A DNA stretch of 64,000 bases from Cupriavidus necator (lineage in GTDB: Bacteria; Pseudomonadota; Gammaproteobacteria; Burkholderiales; Burkholderiaceae), in assembly GCA_022041995.1 (NCBI GenBank), contig CP074381.1, positions 4,073,957 through 4,137,956 on the forward strand, in the 5' to 3' direction. Both the position numbers and the translations under genes were made by a program. A model generated the notes under the pieces. It saw only the letters and a program-made list of their open reading frames with translations, made no database searches and had not been told where the DNA came from. Below are positions 36,989 to 47,271 of this stretch, piece by piece; position 1 is the stretch's first letter, and every line of letters begins with the position of its first letter.

Positions 36989-38953
36989 TCAGACGCCCCA
37001 GACTTTCCACATCGGCCGGGTTGCCTTCAGTGCGGTCTCCACTTGTGCATATAAAGTGCGCGTCGAGCCCTGTGCGGCCCCATGTGCACGGGCCTTCTCG
37101 AAATACCCGAGCGCGGTTTCACGCTGGTCCAGGCCAAGCGCCGACTGCACGACGCGCAAGTACACCTCGGCATCCCAGTCGTCCCGCACCGCGAAGGCGG
37201 CGACAAAGTCGGCCAGCGCGGCATCGTGGCGCCGCGCTGCGTTGTGGACCAGCCCGCGCTGCACGCGCGGGCCAGCCTGGTCCAGCGGATCGCCCTCGGT
37301 CAGCGCCACGGCCTGCTCGAACAGCGGCAGCGCGCGCTCAGGCTCGCCCACGTCGCGCCAGACCTGGCCGAAGCGGTTGTACAGCCAGGCGTCCTCCACC
37401 AGCAGCGCGCGGCGCTGCTGGGCCTCGATCTCGGCCAGGGCATCGGTGCGGTCGTGCTCGTCCATGCCGGCCACCTGCGCCTGCAGCAGCGCGGCAAAGT
37501 GCGCGCGCGCATGCGCCATCGGGTGCGCGGCCTCGCTGCGGGCTTCCACCGGCAGCGCGTCCAGTCGGGCATCCATATGCATCATCGCGGCACGCGCGGC
37601 CTCGGTCGGCTCGGCGCCGCCCATGGCCTTCCAGGCCGCGATCATGCGGCTGAAGGCCCAGGTCACGTCGGCCGGGTTGCGCTCCAGCGGGTAGCGGTTG
37701 AGCACCTCGCCGGCCAGCTCGGCCACCTTCTGGTGCTGGCCCCCGTCGGCGTGGCAGTCGAGCAGGTCGATCCAGTGGTCGATGAACTCGCTGGCGGCCA
37801 TGCCCTGCTGGTGCAGCGCGATGCGCTCGTCCACGTGCGCGGCGTCGGCCGGCAGGCTGCGCGACAGCAGCCGGCACAGCAGCGAATAGACGTGCGGGTC
37901 GGCGTTGCCGCCGTGCCCCGCGGCATCGCCCTGGCCGGTGGCGAAGTACTGGTCGAAGCGCGCCACGCCGGCACGGCCGGCCTGCACCAGCACCGGCCGC
38001 AACGCGGCCTCGGCGGCCGGCACCTCGTCGATGAACTCGCCCAGCGCCATGGCGGCGCGGTAGTAGCCGGCACCGTCGTCGGACTGGTCAGTCAGCGTGA
38101 AGCGCAGCCACGGCTCGCGATCGGCCGGCTGGGTGCTGTCGGCGCGCTGCGCCAGCTGGTGGCGCCAGGCCAGTTCGCGTACCTGGCTCTGCGGGTCGGG
38201 CACCTGGCGCAGGTAGACCTCCAGGTCGTCCAGTGCCCCCTGGACGTCGCCCACGCCGTGGCGCAACGGTGCGCGCAGGCGGCGCGCCTCGGGGTGGTCA
38301 GGATGCTCGGCCAGCACATGGGCGGCCTGGTCGGCGGCTACGGTGTCACCGGCTGCGGGATCGAGCGCCAGCAGATGCGGGTTGTCCAGCGCCACGCGGC
38401 CCAGGCAGACGCGCATCATCGGCTCCACCGGCACGCCGGCGGCCTCGGCCCGGGCGATGTAGTCCGTCACCAGCGGTGCGATGTCGTCGGCGCCCAGGTC
38501 GGGATTGCGGACCATCAGGTCATGCCAGTAACGCGCCGCGGCGGCCATGTCGCCCATGCGCAGGGCGGCCAGGCCGGCATGGAAATGCGCGGCCCATTCG
38601 CCCGTCAGCAGGCCGCTGCGTTGCGCGGCCTCATGCAGCCACGGGCGCGCCTCGGCATCGCGGCCCAGGCTCATCAGCATGGCGCCGTAGCGGTGCGCGA
38701 TCACCCCGCGCGAGGCCCAGCGGTGCGGCGGCTGCAGCGGCTGCGTGTCAAGCCGCGCCAGCGCCTCGTCCAGCACCGCCAGCGCGGCGTTGGCATCACC
38801 ATTGTCAAAGTGCAGCCGCGCCCGCAGCGTGACGAAATCAACCACCTCGGGGCGGGCCTGCGACAGCTGGCCGGCAATCTGCAGGGCTTCGGTGAAGCGC
38901 CCCTGGTTGGCTAGCCCGATGGCGTGGTCGTAGCTGGCTTCCTGCTCGGACAC
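36989..38953 (-). CDS. Tetratricopeptide-repeat protein
   Basis: A 654-residue soluble protein made largely of helix pairs; TPR-like units are clear at the N-terminus (YDHAIGLANQGRFTEALQIA) and C-terminus (WLYNRFGQVWRDVGEPERAL, GDPLDQAGPRVQRGLVHNAA). There is no signal peptide. It most likely serves as a protein-interaction scaffold; partner unknown. It is monocistronic, with a terminator downstream. Confidence 0.85.
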   Translation of the reverse strand: MSEQEASYDHAIGLANQGRFTEALQIAGQLSQARPEVVDFVTLRARLHFDNGDANAALAVLDEALARLDTQPLQPPHRWASRGVIAHRYGAMLMSLGRDAEARPWLHEAAQRSGLLTGEWAAHFHAGLAALRMGDMAAAARYWHDLMVRNPDLGADDIAPLVTDYIARAEAAGVPVEPMMRVCLGRVALDNPHLLALDPAAGDTVAADQAAHVLAEHPDHPEARRLRAPLRHGVGDVQGALDDLEVYLRQVPDPQSQVRELAWRHQLAQRADSTQPADREPWLRFTLTDQSDDGAGYYRAAMALGEFIDEVPAAEAALRPVLVQAGRAGVARFDQYFATGQGDAAGHGGNADPHVYSLLCRLLSRSLPADAAHVDERIALHQQGMAASEFIDHWIDLLDCHADGGQHQKVAELAGEVLNRYPLERNPADVTWAFSRMIAAWKAMGGAEPTEAARAAMMHMDARLDALPVEARSEAAHPMAHARAHFAALLQAQVAGMDEHDRTDALAEIEAQQRRALLVEDAWLYNRFGQVWRDVGEPERALPLFEQAVALTEGDPLDQAGPRVQRGLVHNAARRHDAALADFVAAFAVRDDWDAEVYLRVVQSALGLDQRETALGYFEKARAHGAAQGSTRTLYAQVETALKATRPMWKVWGV

Positions 38954-39073
38954 GTACTGCTCCTATGGATTGAAAAAATGTGCGAGTGCGGGATTATGCG
39001 CCAATGGGGGAGATAAGGATTTGTTTGGCTCCGCCAAGCACAACAACCAACCGCATAGCGCCGAGCCCCAAAG

Positions 39074-39102
39074 GAAAAACGCCACCCAAAAGGCGGCGTT
39101 CT
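39074..39102 (-). terminator. Terminator of the binding-protein gene
   Basis: On the minus strand AACGCCGCC, a 5-base loop and GGTGGCGTT (one G-U pair) are followed by TTTCC, 25 bases after the stop at 39128. Confidence 0.7.
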
Positions 39103-39127
39103 CCCATAACCAGCAACAGCAAGCAAC

Positions 39128-40279
39128 TTACTTCCCGCCAACCGTCTCCAGCACCGTCCACTTGCCGCCAACCACCTTATAGACAGTGATACCACCATCC
39201 TTCAGGTCGCCACGCGCGTCATACGCCAGCGTCTTGGTGGTCACGCCCTGCATATTGGTAGCAGCCAGCACCGGCAGGTAACGCACCGGATCGGTCGACC
39301 CGGCCTTGACCATGGCGGACATCATCGCGGTGGCGCCGTCATAGGCGTACGGCGAGTAGGTCTGCACCTTCGAGCCGAAGCGCTTCTCGTATTTCTTCTC
39401 GTAGTTGGCGCCGCCGGGCATCTGGTCCAGCGGCAGGCCGGCCAGCGACACCACCGTGCCTTCCGCAGCCGGGCCGGCGAGCTTCAGGAAGTTGTCGGTC
39501 TTGGACATTTCGCCCGACACCAGCGGGGCCTTCATGCCCAGCTCCTTGACCTGCTTGGCCATCGGCGCGGACTGGGTCTCGGCGCCGCCGTAGAAGATGA
39601 TGTCCGGGTTGCTGCGCTTGATGTTGGTCAGCACGGCCTTGAAGTCCACCGCCTTGTCGTTGGTGAACTCGCGGCGCACGACCTTGCCGCCGGCGGCCTT
39701 GGCGGCCTTCTCGAACTCGTCGGCCAGGCCCTGGCCGTAGGCGGTGCGGTCATCGACGATGGCGATGTTCTTCGCGCCCAGCTTCTTCACCACGAAGGCG
39801 CCGATCACCGAACCCTGCTGGGTGTCGGAGGTCATCATGCGGAAGGTGGTCTTGAAGCCTTGCTTGGTGTATTCCGGCGCGGTCGCCATGGCGATCTGCG
39901 GAATGCCGGCGCGGTTGTAGACCATCGACGCCGGGATGGTGGTGCCCGAGTTGAAATGGCCAAGCATGCCCTGGATGCCGTTATCCACCAGCTTCTGCGC
40001 CACCACCGAACCGGTCTTCGGGTCAGCCTGGTCGTCTTCGGAGACCAGCACGAACTTGACTTCCTTGCCGCCGATCTTGGGCTTGGTGGCGTTCATGTCC
40101 TCGATTGCGAGGACGATGCCGTTCTGCATGTCCTTGCCGTACTGCGCCTGGCCACCGGTCATCGGGCCGGCAAAGCCCAGCTTGATTTCCTGCGCCTGCG
40201 CGAACGCGGCGGAGGCGGCGGTCAGGCCGGCCAGGGTCAGGGCAACGGTCATTGCCGTCTTGTGGAATGTCGAGTTCAT
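39128..40279 (-). CDS. Branched-chain amino acid ABC transporter substrate-binding protein
   Basis: The periplasmic receptor of an amino acid ABC transporter. A 383-residue LivK-type protein with a clear signal peptide (MTVALTLAGLTAASAAFAQ), then EIKLGFAGPMTGGQAQYGKD and the conserved VDFSVL-type lobes (GMLGHFNSGTTIPASMVYNR, NIAIVDDRTAYGQGLADEFE). AAGGAG lies upstream of the start. No permease or ATPase genes are adjacent, so the rest of the transporter is elsewhere. It is followed by its own terminator. Confidence 0.92.
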   Translation of the reverse strand: MNSTFHKTAMTVALTLAGLTAASAAFAQAQEIKLGFAGPMTGGQAQYGKDMQNGIVLAIEDMNATKPKIGGKEVKFVLVSEDDQADPKTGSVVAQKLVDNGIQGMLGHFNSGTTIPASMVYNRAGIPQIAMATAPEYTKQGFKTTFRMMTSDTQQGSVIGAFVVKKLGAKNIAIVDDRTAYGQGLADEFEKAAKAAGGKVVRREFTNDKAVDFKAVLTNIKRSNPDIIFYGGAETQSAPMAKQVKELGMKAPLVSGEMSKTDNFLKLAGPAAEGTVVSLAGLPLDQMPGGANYEKKYEKRFGSKVQTYSPYAYDGATAMMSAMVKAGSTDPVRYLPVLAATNMQGVTTKTLAYDARGDLKDGGITVYKVVGGKWTVLETVGGK

Positions 40280-40435
40280 CAGATCTCCTTGGGTCCCAAA
40301 TGGTGCCGATGTGGTGCCGTTGCCGGCAGTTATATTGGCGCGGCCTGGCAGTGCCGCGCCTTGCTTCCTGTGCGCAACGGTGCGGGATCGCCGCCACCGC
40401 TGCGCGCTTCGACATGACGACGTCCGAGGGTTGCC

Positions 40436-43400
40436 TCAGCCGATCGTCATCAAACTGGCATTGCCGCCCGCGGCCGCGGTGTTGACCGAGAGTGAGCGCT
40501 CGATCAGCAAACGGTCGAGCGCGATATTCGGTTCACCTTGCGCCAGGCCCTGCACGCCGATGATCGGGCCGGGGCGCACAGCCACCTGTTCGCACACTGT
40601 GCGCAGCTGGTCGGAGTCGCCGTGGTGCAGCACCGCATCGATAGCGTGGTCCGCCGCGGTCCAGTCGGCCACCATGCGGACGCGCGATTGTACGCCCTTA
40701 GGCAGGCGCGCAAACAGCTCCCGGCTGACAGGGTTTTCCGGCCATACGGCGTCGGCGCCGACGGTCAGCACGGCGCCCAGCTGCAGGGCCAGGTCGGCCT
40801 CCTGCGCGGCCAGGCACAGCACGCGCCCACGAGGCAGCAGGGTGTAGGTGTTGCGCTCGCCGGTGGGGCCGGGCAGCGTCACGTTCAGGCCCGAGGGCGA
40901 TGCCTCGGCCAGGCGCTCGCACGCGGCGGCCGCCGCCGGCAGCTCGGCCCTGGCCCAGGCCTGGAAGGCCGCCGCGGCCTCGTCGCGCAGCGCGGCTGCC
41001 TCGGCGCCGCCGGCCGCGTCCGACGCGCGCAGGCTGCGTACCACCGCATCCTGCGGGCAGACCGACAGCAGGCGGTGCAGGTACAGCGGGCCGCCCGCCT
41101 TCGGGCCGGTGCCCGACAGCCCTTCGCCGCCGAAGGGCTGCACGCCCACCACGGCGCCGACGATATTGCGGTTGACATACAGGTTGCCCACATGGGCACG
41201 GCTGACGATGTACGAGATGGTCTCGTCGATGCGGGTATGGATGCCCAGCGTCAGGCCGTAGCCGGTGGCGTTGATCTGGCTGACCATGGTGTCCAGCGCC
41301 GCGCGCGGGAAGCGCACCACGTGCAGCACCGGGCCGAACACCTCGCGCTTGAGTTCTTCGATGCTGTCCAGTTCGATCAGCGTCGGCGGCACGAAGGTGC
41401 CGTTGCGGCAGCTGGCACCCTGCGCGGCGTTGGGGTCGGCCTGGTGGACACGGCGGCCCTTGGCGCGCATGGCGTCGACATGGCGCACGATATTGCCGCG
41501 CGCTTCTTCGTCGATCACCGGGCCGACGTCGGTCGACAGCCGGTCCGGGTTGGCCATGTTCAGTTCCTGCATGGCGCCCTTGAGCATTTCCAGCACGCGG
41601 TCGGCGACGTCTTCCTGCAGGCACAGCACGCGCAGCGCCGAGCAGCGCTGGCCGGCCGAATCGAAAGCAGAGCTGAGGACATCGCCCACCACCTGCTCAG
41701 CCAGCGCCGACGAGTCGACGATCATCGCGTTCTGCCCGCCGGTCTCTGCGATCAGCGGGATCGGGCGGCCGGCGGCGTCCAGGCGGCCGGCGACATTGCG
41801 TTGCAGGATGCGCGCGACTTCGGTCGAGCCGGTGAACATCACACCCTTGACGCGGGCATCGCCCACCAGCGCGGCGCCCACCGTCTCGCCGCGGCCCGGC
41901 AGCAGCTGCACCGCGCCGGCCGGAACGCCGGCTTCGCGCAGCAGGCGCACGGCGGCGGCAGCGATCAGCGGGGTCTGCTCGGCGGGCTTGGCCAGCACCG
42001 GGTTGCCGGCGGCCAGCGCCGCGGCCACCTGGCCGGTGAAGATCGCCAGCGGGAAGTTCCACGGGCTGATGCAGACCACCGGGCCCAGCGGGCGGTGGGT
42101 CTCGTTGTCGAAGCTGCGGCGCACCTCGGCGGCGTAGTAGCGCAGGAAGTCCACGGCTTCGCGCACTTCGGCGATGGCGTTGGAGAAGGTCTTGCCGGCC
42201 TCGCGCATGATGATGCCCATCAGCGACTGCATCTGGGCTTCCATCAGGTCGGCGGCGCGTTCCAGCGCGGCCGCGCGCACGTCCGGCGGCGTCGCCTGCC
42301 AGATCGGCGCGGCATTGATGGCGGCCTGCAGCGCGGCGTCGACCTCGGCCTGGCCGGCCTCGGTGACATGGCCCACCACGTCGCGGTGGTCGGCCGGGTT
42401 CAGCACCGGCGCGGTCATGGCGTCGGCAGCGCGCGGCACCTCGGCGCCCAGCAGCGGCTCGGCTACGGCGCGTTCGCTGGTGCCGGCGAGCAGCGCCGAC
42501 GACAGCGAGGCCAGCCGGTGTTCATTCGCGAGATCGATGCCGGCCGAGTTGGGACGGCTCTTGCCATACAGCGTGCGTGGCGACGGGATGCGCGGGTGCG
42601 GCAGGCCCAGCACGCCTTCATCGCGGTGCATGGCCTCAACCACGGCGACCGGGTCGGCCACCAGCTCGTCCAGCGAGATGGTGTCGTCGGCGATGCGGTT
42701 CACGAACGAGGTATTGGCGCCGTTCTCCAGCAGGCGGCGCACCAGGTAGGCCAGCAGCGTTTCATGCGTGCCGACCGGCGCGTAGATGCGGCACGGGCGG
42801 TTGAACTTGCCGTCCGCAGTGGCGCCAACCACCTGGTCGTACAGCGGCTCGCCCATGCCGTGCAGGCACTGGAACTCATACTGGCCGGGATAGTAGCTGT
42901 GGCCGGCGATCTGGTAGATGGCCGACAGCGTATGCGCATTGTGCGTGGCGAACTGCGGGTAGATCGCGTCCGGCACCGACAGCAGCTTGCGCGCGCAGGC
43001 GATGTACGACACGTCGGTGTAGACCTTGCGCGTGTAGACCGGGTAGCCTTCCAGGCCGTCGACCTGGGCGCGCTTGATCTCGCTGTCCCAGTACGCGCCC
43101 TTGACCAGGCGGATCATCAGGCGGTGGCGGCTGCGGCGGGCCAGGTCGATCAGGTAGTCGATCACGAACGGGCAGCGCTTCTGGTAGCCCTGCACCACGA
43201 AGCCGATGCCGTTCCAGCCAGCCAGCTCGGGCTCGAAGCACAGGCGTTCCAGCAGATCCAGCGAGATCTCCAGGCGGTCGGCTTCCTCGGCGTCGATATT
43301 GATGCCAATGTCGTACTGGCGTGCCAGCAGCGTCAGCGACTTCAGGCGCTCATACAGCTCGCCCACCACGCGCTCATGCTGCGCGCGGCTGTAGCGCGGG

Positions 43401-44401
43401 TGCAGCGCCGACAGCTTGATCGAGATGCCCGGGCCTTCATAGATGCCGCGCCCGCGCGAGGCCTGGCCGATGGCGTGGATGGCCTGCTCGTAAGAGGCCA
43501 GGTAGCGCTGCGCGTCGGCCTCGGTCATGGCGGCCTCGCCCAGCATGTCGTAGGAGTAGCGGAAGCCTTCGGCCTCGTACTTGCGCGCGTTGGCCAACGC
43601 CTCGGAGATGGTTTCGCCGGTGACGAACTGCTCGCCCATCAGGCGCATGGCCATGTCCACGCCCTTGCGGATCAGCGGCTCGCCGCCCTTGCCGATGATG
43701 CGCGTGAGCGCCTTGGTGAGGCCCGATTCGGTGTGGGTGGCGACCAGCTTGCCGGTCAGCAGCAGGCCCCAGGTGGCGGCGTTGACGAACAGCGACGGGC
43801 TCTGGCCCAGGTGCGACTGCCAGTTGGCGCCGCTGATCTTGTCGCGGATCAGTGCATCGCGGGTGGCCTTGTCGGGAATGCGCAGCAGCGCCTCGGCCAG
43901 GCACATCAGCGCCACGCCTTCCTGCGACGACAGCGAGAACTCCTGGATCAGGCCCTGCACCAAGCCTTCGCGGCCGGTGCCGACCTTCTGCTCGCGCAGC
44001 CGCGTGGCCAGGGTCTTGGCCATCTTGATGGCAGCCTCGCCTTGCTGCAGCGGCAGGCGCGCCTGCTCCAGCAGCACCGGCACGCAATCGGTTTCCGGGC
44101 GCCGATAGGCAGAGGTAATGGCGGCACGCAGCACTGATTGCGGCTGGATGCTTTGGGCGAACTCCAGGAATGGCTGCGGCGCATCGCCATGGACCAGCTC
44201 GGCGCCGTCGGCGCCATCCGCGTCGGCGCTACCGGCGGCGCCGGTCTCGTGCGGCAGGTGGCCGCGCTCGATCTGCTCGAGGTAGGTGAAGATGGCCTGC
44301 TTGATCAGCCAGTGCGGCGTGCGGTCAATGGATTGGGCAGCGCGCTTGAGGCGGTCGCGCGAGGCGTCGTCGAGCTTGACGCCGAGAGTGGTAGTGGCCA
44401 T
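40436..44401 (-). CDS. putA: Trifunctional proline utilisation protein PutA
   Basis: Oxidises proline to glutamate: FAD-dependent proline dehydrogenase, then NAD-dependent P5C dehydrogenase in one chain, plus DNA binding. At 1321 residues it is the long type. The N-terminal ribbon-helix-helix (TTTLGVKLDDASRDRLKRAA) suggests self-regulation as a transcriptional repressor. The PRODH barrel spans residues ~180-550 (GPGISIKLSALHPRYSRAQ, RLVKGAYWDSEIK). The aldehyde dehydrogenase follows with SPWNFPLAIFTGQVAAALAA, VMFTGSTEVA and catalytic Cys in GQRCSALRVL. A C-terminal extension of unknown catalytic role ends at SLMTIG. I start at MATTTLGV (44401), which matches the ribbon-helix-helix start. Confidence 0.96.
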   Translation of the reverse strand: MATTTLGVKLDDASRDRLKRAAQSIDRTPHWLIKQAIFTYLEQIERGHLPHETGAAGSADADGADGAELVHGDAPQPFLEFAQSIQPQSVLRAAITSAYRRPETDCVPVLLEQARLPLQQGEAAIKMAKTLATRLREQKVGTGREGLVQGLIQEFSLSSQEGVALMCLAEALLRIPDKATRDALIRDKISGANWQSHLGQSPSLFVNAATWGLLLTGKLVATHTESGLTKALTRIIGKGGEPLIRKGVDMAMRLMGEQFVTGETISEALANARKYEAEGFRYSYDMLGEAAMTEADAQRYLASYEQAIHAIGQASRGRGIYEGPGISIKLSALHPRYSRAQHERVVGELYERLKSLTLLARQYDIGINIDAEEADRLEISLDLLERLCFEPELAGWNGIGFVVQGYQKRCPFVIDYLIDLARRSRHRLMIRLVKGAYWDSEIKRAQVDGLEGYPVYTRKVYTDVSYIACARKLLSVPDAIYPQFATHNAHTLSAIYQIAGHSYYPGQYEFQCLHGMGEPLYDQVVGATADGKFNRPCRIYAPVGTHETLLAYLVRRLLENGANTSFVNRIADDTISLDELVADPVAVVEAMHRDEGVLGLPHPRIPSPRTLYGKSRPNSAGIDLANEHRLASLSSALLAGTSERAVAEPLLGAEVPRAADAMTAPVLNPADHRDVVGHVTEAGQAEVDAALQAAINAAPIWQATPPDVRAAALERAADLMEAQMQSLMGIIMREAGKTFSNAIAEVREAVDFLRYYAAEVRRSFDNETHRPLGPVVCISPWNFPLAIFTGQVAAALAAGNPVLAKPAEQTPLIAAAAVRLLREAGVPAGAVQLLPGRGETVGAALVGDARVKGVMFTGSTEVARILQRNVAGRLDAAGRPIPLIAETGGQNAMIVDSSALAEQVVGDVLSSAFDSAGQRCSALRVLCLQEDVADRVLEMLKGAMQELNMANPDRLSTDVGPVIDEEARGNIVRHVDAMRAKGRRVHQADPNAAQGASCRNGTFVPPTLIELDSIEELKREVFGPVLHVVRFPRAALDTMVSQINATGYGLTLGIHTRIDETISYIVSRAHVGNLYVNRNIVGAVVGVQPFGGEGLSGTGPKAGGPLYLHRLLSVCPQDAVVRSLRASDAAGGAEAAALRDEAAAAFQAWARAELPAAAAACERLAEASPSGLNVTLPGPTGERNTYTLLPRGRVLCLAAQEADLALQLGAVLTVGADAVWPENPVSRELFARLPKGVQSRVRMVADWTAADHAIDAVLHHGDSDQLRTVCEQVAVRPGPIIGVQGLAQGEPNIALDRLLIERSLSVNTAAAGGNASLMTIG

Positions 44402-44521
44402 GCGGGCAATTCTCCGAAAGACTGGAGCCGCCGCCGGTGCTACCTCGTCCATGCCGGCAGGCACGGGCGCGCGACCGGCCGCAGCCTGTGAGCTGGCGCG
44501 ATCTTACTCCCGAAAATCACC

Positions 44522-44575
44522 AAGGTGCAACCTAGTGCAACCCTATCGAAAACCCTAATGCCAGGGTTGCACCTT
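44522..44575. repeat. Cluster of GTGCAAC/GTTGCAC elements between putA and priA
   Basis: GTGCAAC occurs at 44525 and 44535, and its complement GTTGCAC at 44566. They form alternative hairpins (10 bp: GTGCAACCCT with AGGGTTGCAC). No T-run follows. Another GTGCAAC lies beyond the priA start near 46955. The cluster could be the priA terminator region or regulator sites for putA, as PutA itself binds the put control region in other bacteria. Confidence 0.5.
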
Positions 44576-44595
44576 TTGCCGCCACGCCAGCCGGC

Positions 44596-46917
44596 TCAGA
44601 TCCGCAACGGATCGATCTCAAGCTGCCAGCGCACCCCTTTTGCCTCCGTCCCCACATCTGCGAAAGTCTGTACCCACTCAGCCACGAAGCGTTGCAGGAC
44701 CGGCCGCGAGGTGGCCTCCACCAGCATCTGCGCACGCTCCCGGTTGAAGATGCGCACCATCGACATCGGCACCGGGTCGTGCAGTTGCACCTCGGCTGCC
44801 AGTTCGCAGGTTTCGGCGTGCCGGCGCGCCACTTCCAGGAACTGCAGCGCCCGTTCCAGCTGGCCATGTTCGGCGGTTACCAGCACCTGGTAGCAGAACG
44901 GGGGCAACCCGGCCTGGCGTCGCTCGCGCAACTGGCTGGCCGCGAATCCATCATAGTCGTGGCGCGTCAGCGCCTGCAATGCCGGGGTGTCCGGGTAGCG
45001 TGTCTGGATTAGCACCTCGCCCGGCAGGCCGGCCCGCCCTGCCCGCCCGGCCACCTGCATCAGCGAGGCGAACAGGTGCTCGGCGGCGCGGAAGTCGTGG
45101 CTGAACATGGCCGCGTCCGGATGGACGATGCCGACCAGGGTCACGCGCTGGAAGTCGTGCCCCTTGGCCACCATCTGCGTGCCCACCAGGATGTCGACAT
45201 CGCCGGCGTGGACCTCGTCGAACATGGCCTGCGCGCTGCCCTTGCGGCGCGTGGAATCTGCGTCGATGCGGGCGATGCGGGCCTGCGGGAAGCGCGCCGC
45301 CAATGCCTCTTCGATACGCTGCGTGCCGCGCCCCAGCGGCGCGATGTCGACATTGCCGCAGTCCGGGCAGTGGTGCGGCACCGGCGCCTCCAGGCCACAG
45401 TGGTGGCAGCGCAGGCGCCGCTCGGGGCGGTGCAGCACCAGGTACGCCGAGCAGCGCGGGCAGCCCGACAGCCAGCCGCAGCTGTCGCAGGCAATCACGG
45501 GCGCGTACCCGCGGCGGTTCAGGAACAGCAGGCTCTGCTCGCCGCGCGCCAGGCGCGCGTCGATGGCGTCCAGCAGCGGCACCGACAACCCTTCGAACAG
45601 CGCGCGCTGGCGCTGGCGCTCGTGGTTCAGGTCGACCAGGCGCACCGTTGGCAGGGTCGCTTCGGCCTGGGCGCGCTCGCGTAGCAACAGCTTGCGGTAT
45701 GTGCCCTGCCCGGCCCGCCACCAGGTCTCCATCGACGGCGTGGCCGAACCCAGCACCACGGCAATGCCGCGCTGCTTGGCGCGCCACACCGCCAGGTCGC
45801 GCGCGGAGTAGCGCAGCCCTTCCTGCTGCTTGTAGGAAGTGTCGTGTTCCTCGTCGACCACGATCAGCGCCAGCGCCGGCAGCGACGCCATCACGGCCAT
45901 GCGCGTGCCCAGCACGATGCGGGCCTCGCCGCGGTGCGCGGCCAGCCACTGCAGGCTGCGCTCCTGGTCGGCCAGGCCGCTGTGCAGCACCGCCAGCGGC
46001 AGGTGTGGGAAGCGCGCGGCGATGCGGGCCTGCAACTGCGGGGTCAGGTTGATTTCAGGCACCAGCATCAGCACCTGGGCCTGGGGGTCGCGTTCGAGCA
46101 CAGCCTGCATCGCATGCAGGTAGACCTCCGTCTTGCCGCTGCCGGTCACCCCGTGCAGCAGGAACGGCGCAAAGCCTTCGGCCTCGGCAATGGCCTGCAC
46201 CGCGGCGCGCTGCTCGTCGTGCAGCGGCGGCGCGGCCGATGGCGGCTGCGCGGGGTCGGTCAGCAGCAGGGTGCGCGCGGTGCGGCTGGCCCTGACCCAG
46301 CCGGCGGCCTGCCATTCGGCCAGCCGCGCCGGTGCCGCCGCGCACAACAAGCGGGCGTCGGCCAGCGTCAGCGGCTCGGTCGCGGGGGCGCGCTCGGCCA
46401 GCGCCTGCGCCAGGGCGCGCACGCTGCGTGCGCGTGGCGGCACGGCAGCCAGCAGGGCCTCCGCATGCTCGTGCAACAGGCGGTATTCGTCGGTGCGGGC
46501 ACGCTGGGCCAGGCCTGGCCAACTCTCGGCCTCACGCAAGGCCGGCGGCAAGGCCGGCAGCATCACTTCGCCCAGGCGGCGCTGGTAGTAGCGCGCGGCA
46601 AAGGCGGCCAGCTCGATCCAGTCGGGCTGCAGCGGCGGCATCCAGTCCAGGCGCTGCGCCACCGGGCGCAGCCGCTCGGCGGGCACATCGGAGTTGTCGG
46701 CGTACGCCACCGCCACACCGACCATGCTGCGGCGGCCGAACGGCACCACCACCAGGTCACCCGGGGCGACCTCAGGCGTGGCGAGATAGTCGAAACTGTC
46801 GTCGGCGGGGGTGTCCAGCGCGACCCGGATGACTGGCCGGGCGGCGGCGGACGGCATCACGGCGCCTACCGCCGTGCTGTCCTCAAACAATGGGAGCGCG
46901 CCGCTAGCTGGCGCCAT
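44596..46917 (-). CDS. priA: Primosomal protein N' (replication restart helicase PriA)
   Basis: Recognises stalled forks and reloads the replisome. A 773-residue protein with the N-terminal 3'BD (IRVALDTPADDSFDYLATPE), Walker A GVTGSGKTEVY, DEEH box VVDEEHDTSYKQQEGLRYSA, a zinc-binding insert (CDSCGWLSGCPRC, CHHC, CPDCG) and helicase motif VI QVAGRAGRAG. Length is normal for betaproteobacteria. The start is the first ATG of the frame; its N-terminal ~28 residues precede the conserved region and may be partly dispensable. Confidence 0.95.
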   Translation of the reverse strand: MAPASGALPLFEDSTAVGAVMPSAAARPVIRVALDTPADDSFDYLATPEVAPGDLVVVPFGRRSMVGVAVAYADNSDVPAERLRPVAQRLDWMPPLQPDWIELAAFAARYYQRRLGEVMLPALPPALREAESWPGLAQRARTDEYRLLHEHAEALLAAVPPRARSVRALAQALAERAPATEPLTLADARLLCAAAPARLAEWQAAGWVRASRTARTLLLTDPAQPPSAAPPLHDEQRAAVQAIAEAEGFAPFLLHGVTGSGKTEVYLHAMQAVLERDPQAQVLMLVPEINLTPQLQARIAARFPHLPLAVLHSGLADQERSLQWLAAHRGEARIVLGTRMAVMASLPALALIVVDEEHDTSYKQQEGLRYSARDLAVWRAKQRGIAVVLGSATPSMETWWRAGQGTYRKLLLRERAQAEATLPTVRLVDLNHERQRQRALFEGLSVPLLDAIDARLARGEQSLLFLNRRGYAPVIACDSCGWLSGCPRCSAYLVLHRPERRLRCHHCGLEAPVPHHCPDCGNVDIAPLGRGTQRIEEALAARFPQARIARIDADSTRRKGSAQAMFDEVHAGDVDILVGTQMVAKGHDFQRVTLVGIVHPDAAMFSHDFRAAEHLFASLMQVAGRAGRAGLPGEVLIQTRYPDTPALQALTRHDYDGFAASQLRERRQAGLPPFCYQVLVTAEHGQLERALQFLEVARRHAETCELAAEVQLHDPVPMSMVRIFNRERAQMLVEATSRPVLQRFVAEWVQTFADVGTEAKGVRWQLEIDPLRI

Positions 46918-47083
46918 GCGGCCCTTCCTGGTGCATCGCCTTTGCGCAACCTTTGTGCAACGGGAGGCGGGCGTACTGAGGGTGGAAATCTAGTGTGCGG
47001 CGCAACATCAACTTAAAGTAAAACTTCAAATGTGGCCCTAAGTCGATGATAGATGACTGGTTTTCCACTATTTCCATCGCCCC

Positions 47084-47092
47084 TGTGGATAA
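47084..47092 (-). promoter_or_regulatory. Perfect DnaA box
   Basis: TGTGGATAA on the plus strand is TTATCCACA on the minus strand, the strict DnaA box consensus. Confidence 0.7.
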
Positions 47093-47262
47093 CTTTGTTG
47101 AAAAGTCGCACTGGCTGGCCGGAAAGCCCCGAGTAACAAGGGATCCACCGGCATCGGACCTTCCTTTGCAAATCTTCCAAATCCTTAAAAATCAAGGGCT
47201 TGCAAACCTCCCCCAGATAGGTTAGGGAATAACCCTGTCCCGCACTGCGGCAAACCTATCGG

Positions 47263-47271
47263 TGTGCATAA
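47263..47271 (-). promoter_or_regulatory. Consensus DnaA box
   Basis: TGTGCATAA on the plus strand is TTATGCACA, matching TTATNCACA, 171 bases from the other box in the same orientation. Confidence 0.6.

Noticed and set aside
40538..44137. 1199-codon open frame antisense to putA
   Set aside because: Same cause; PutA on the other strand has all its motifs, and the antisense product is a His/Gln/Arg/Ala-rich shadow.
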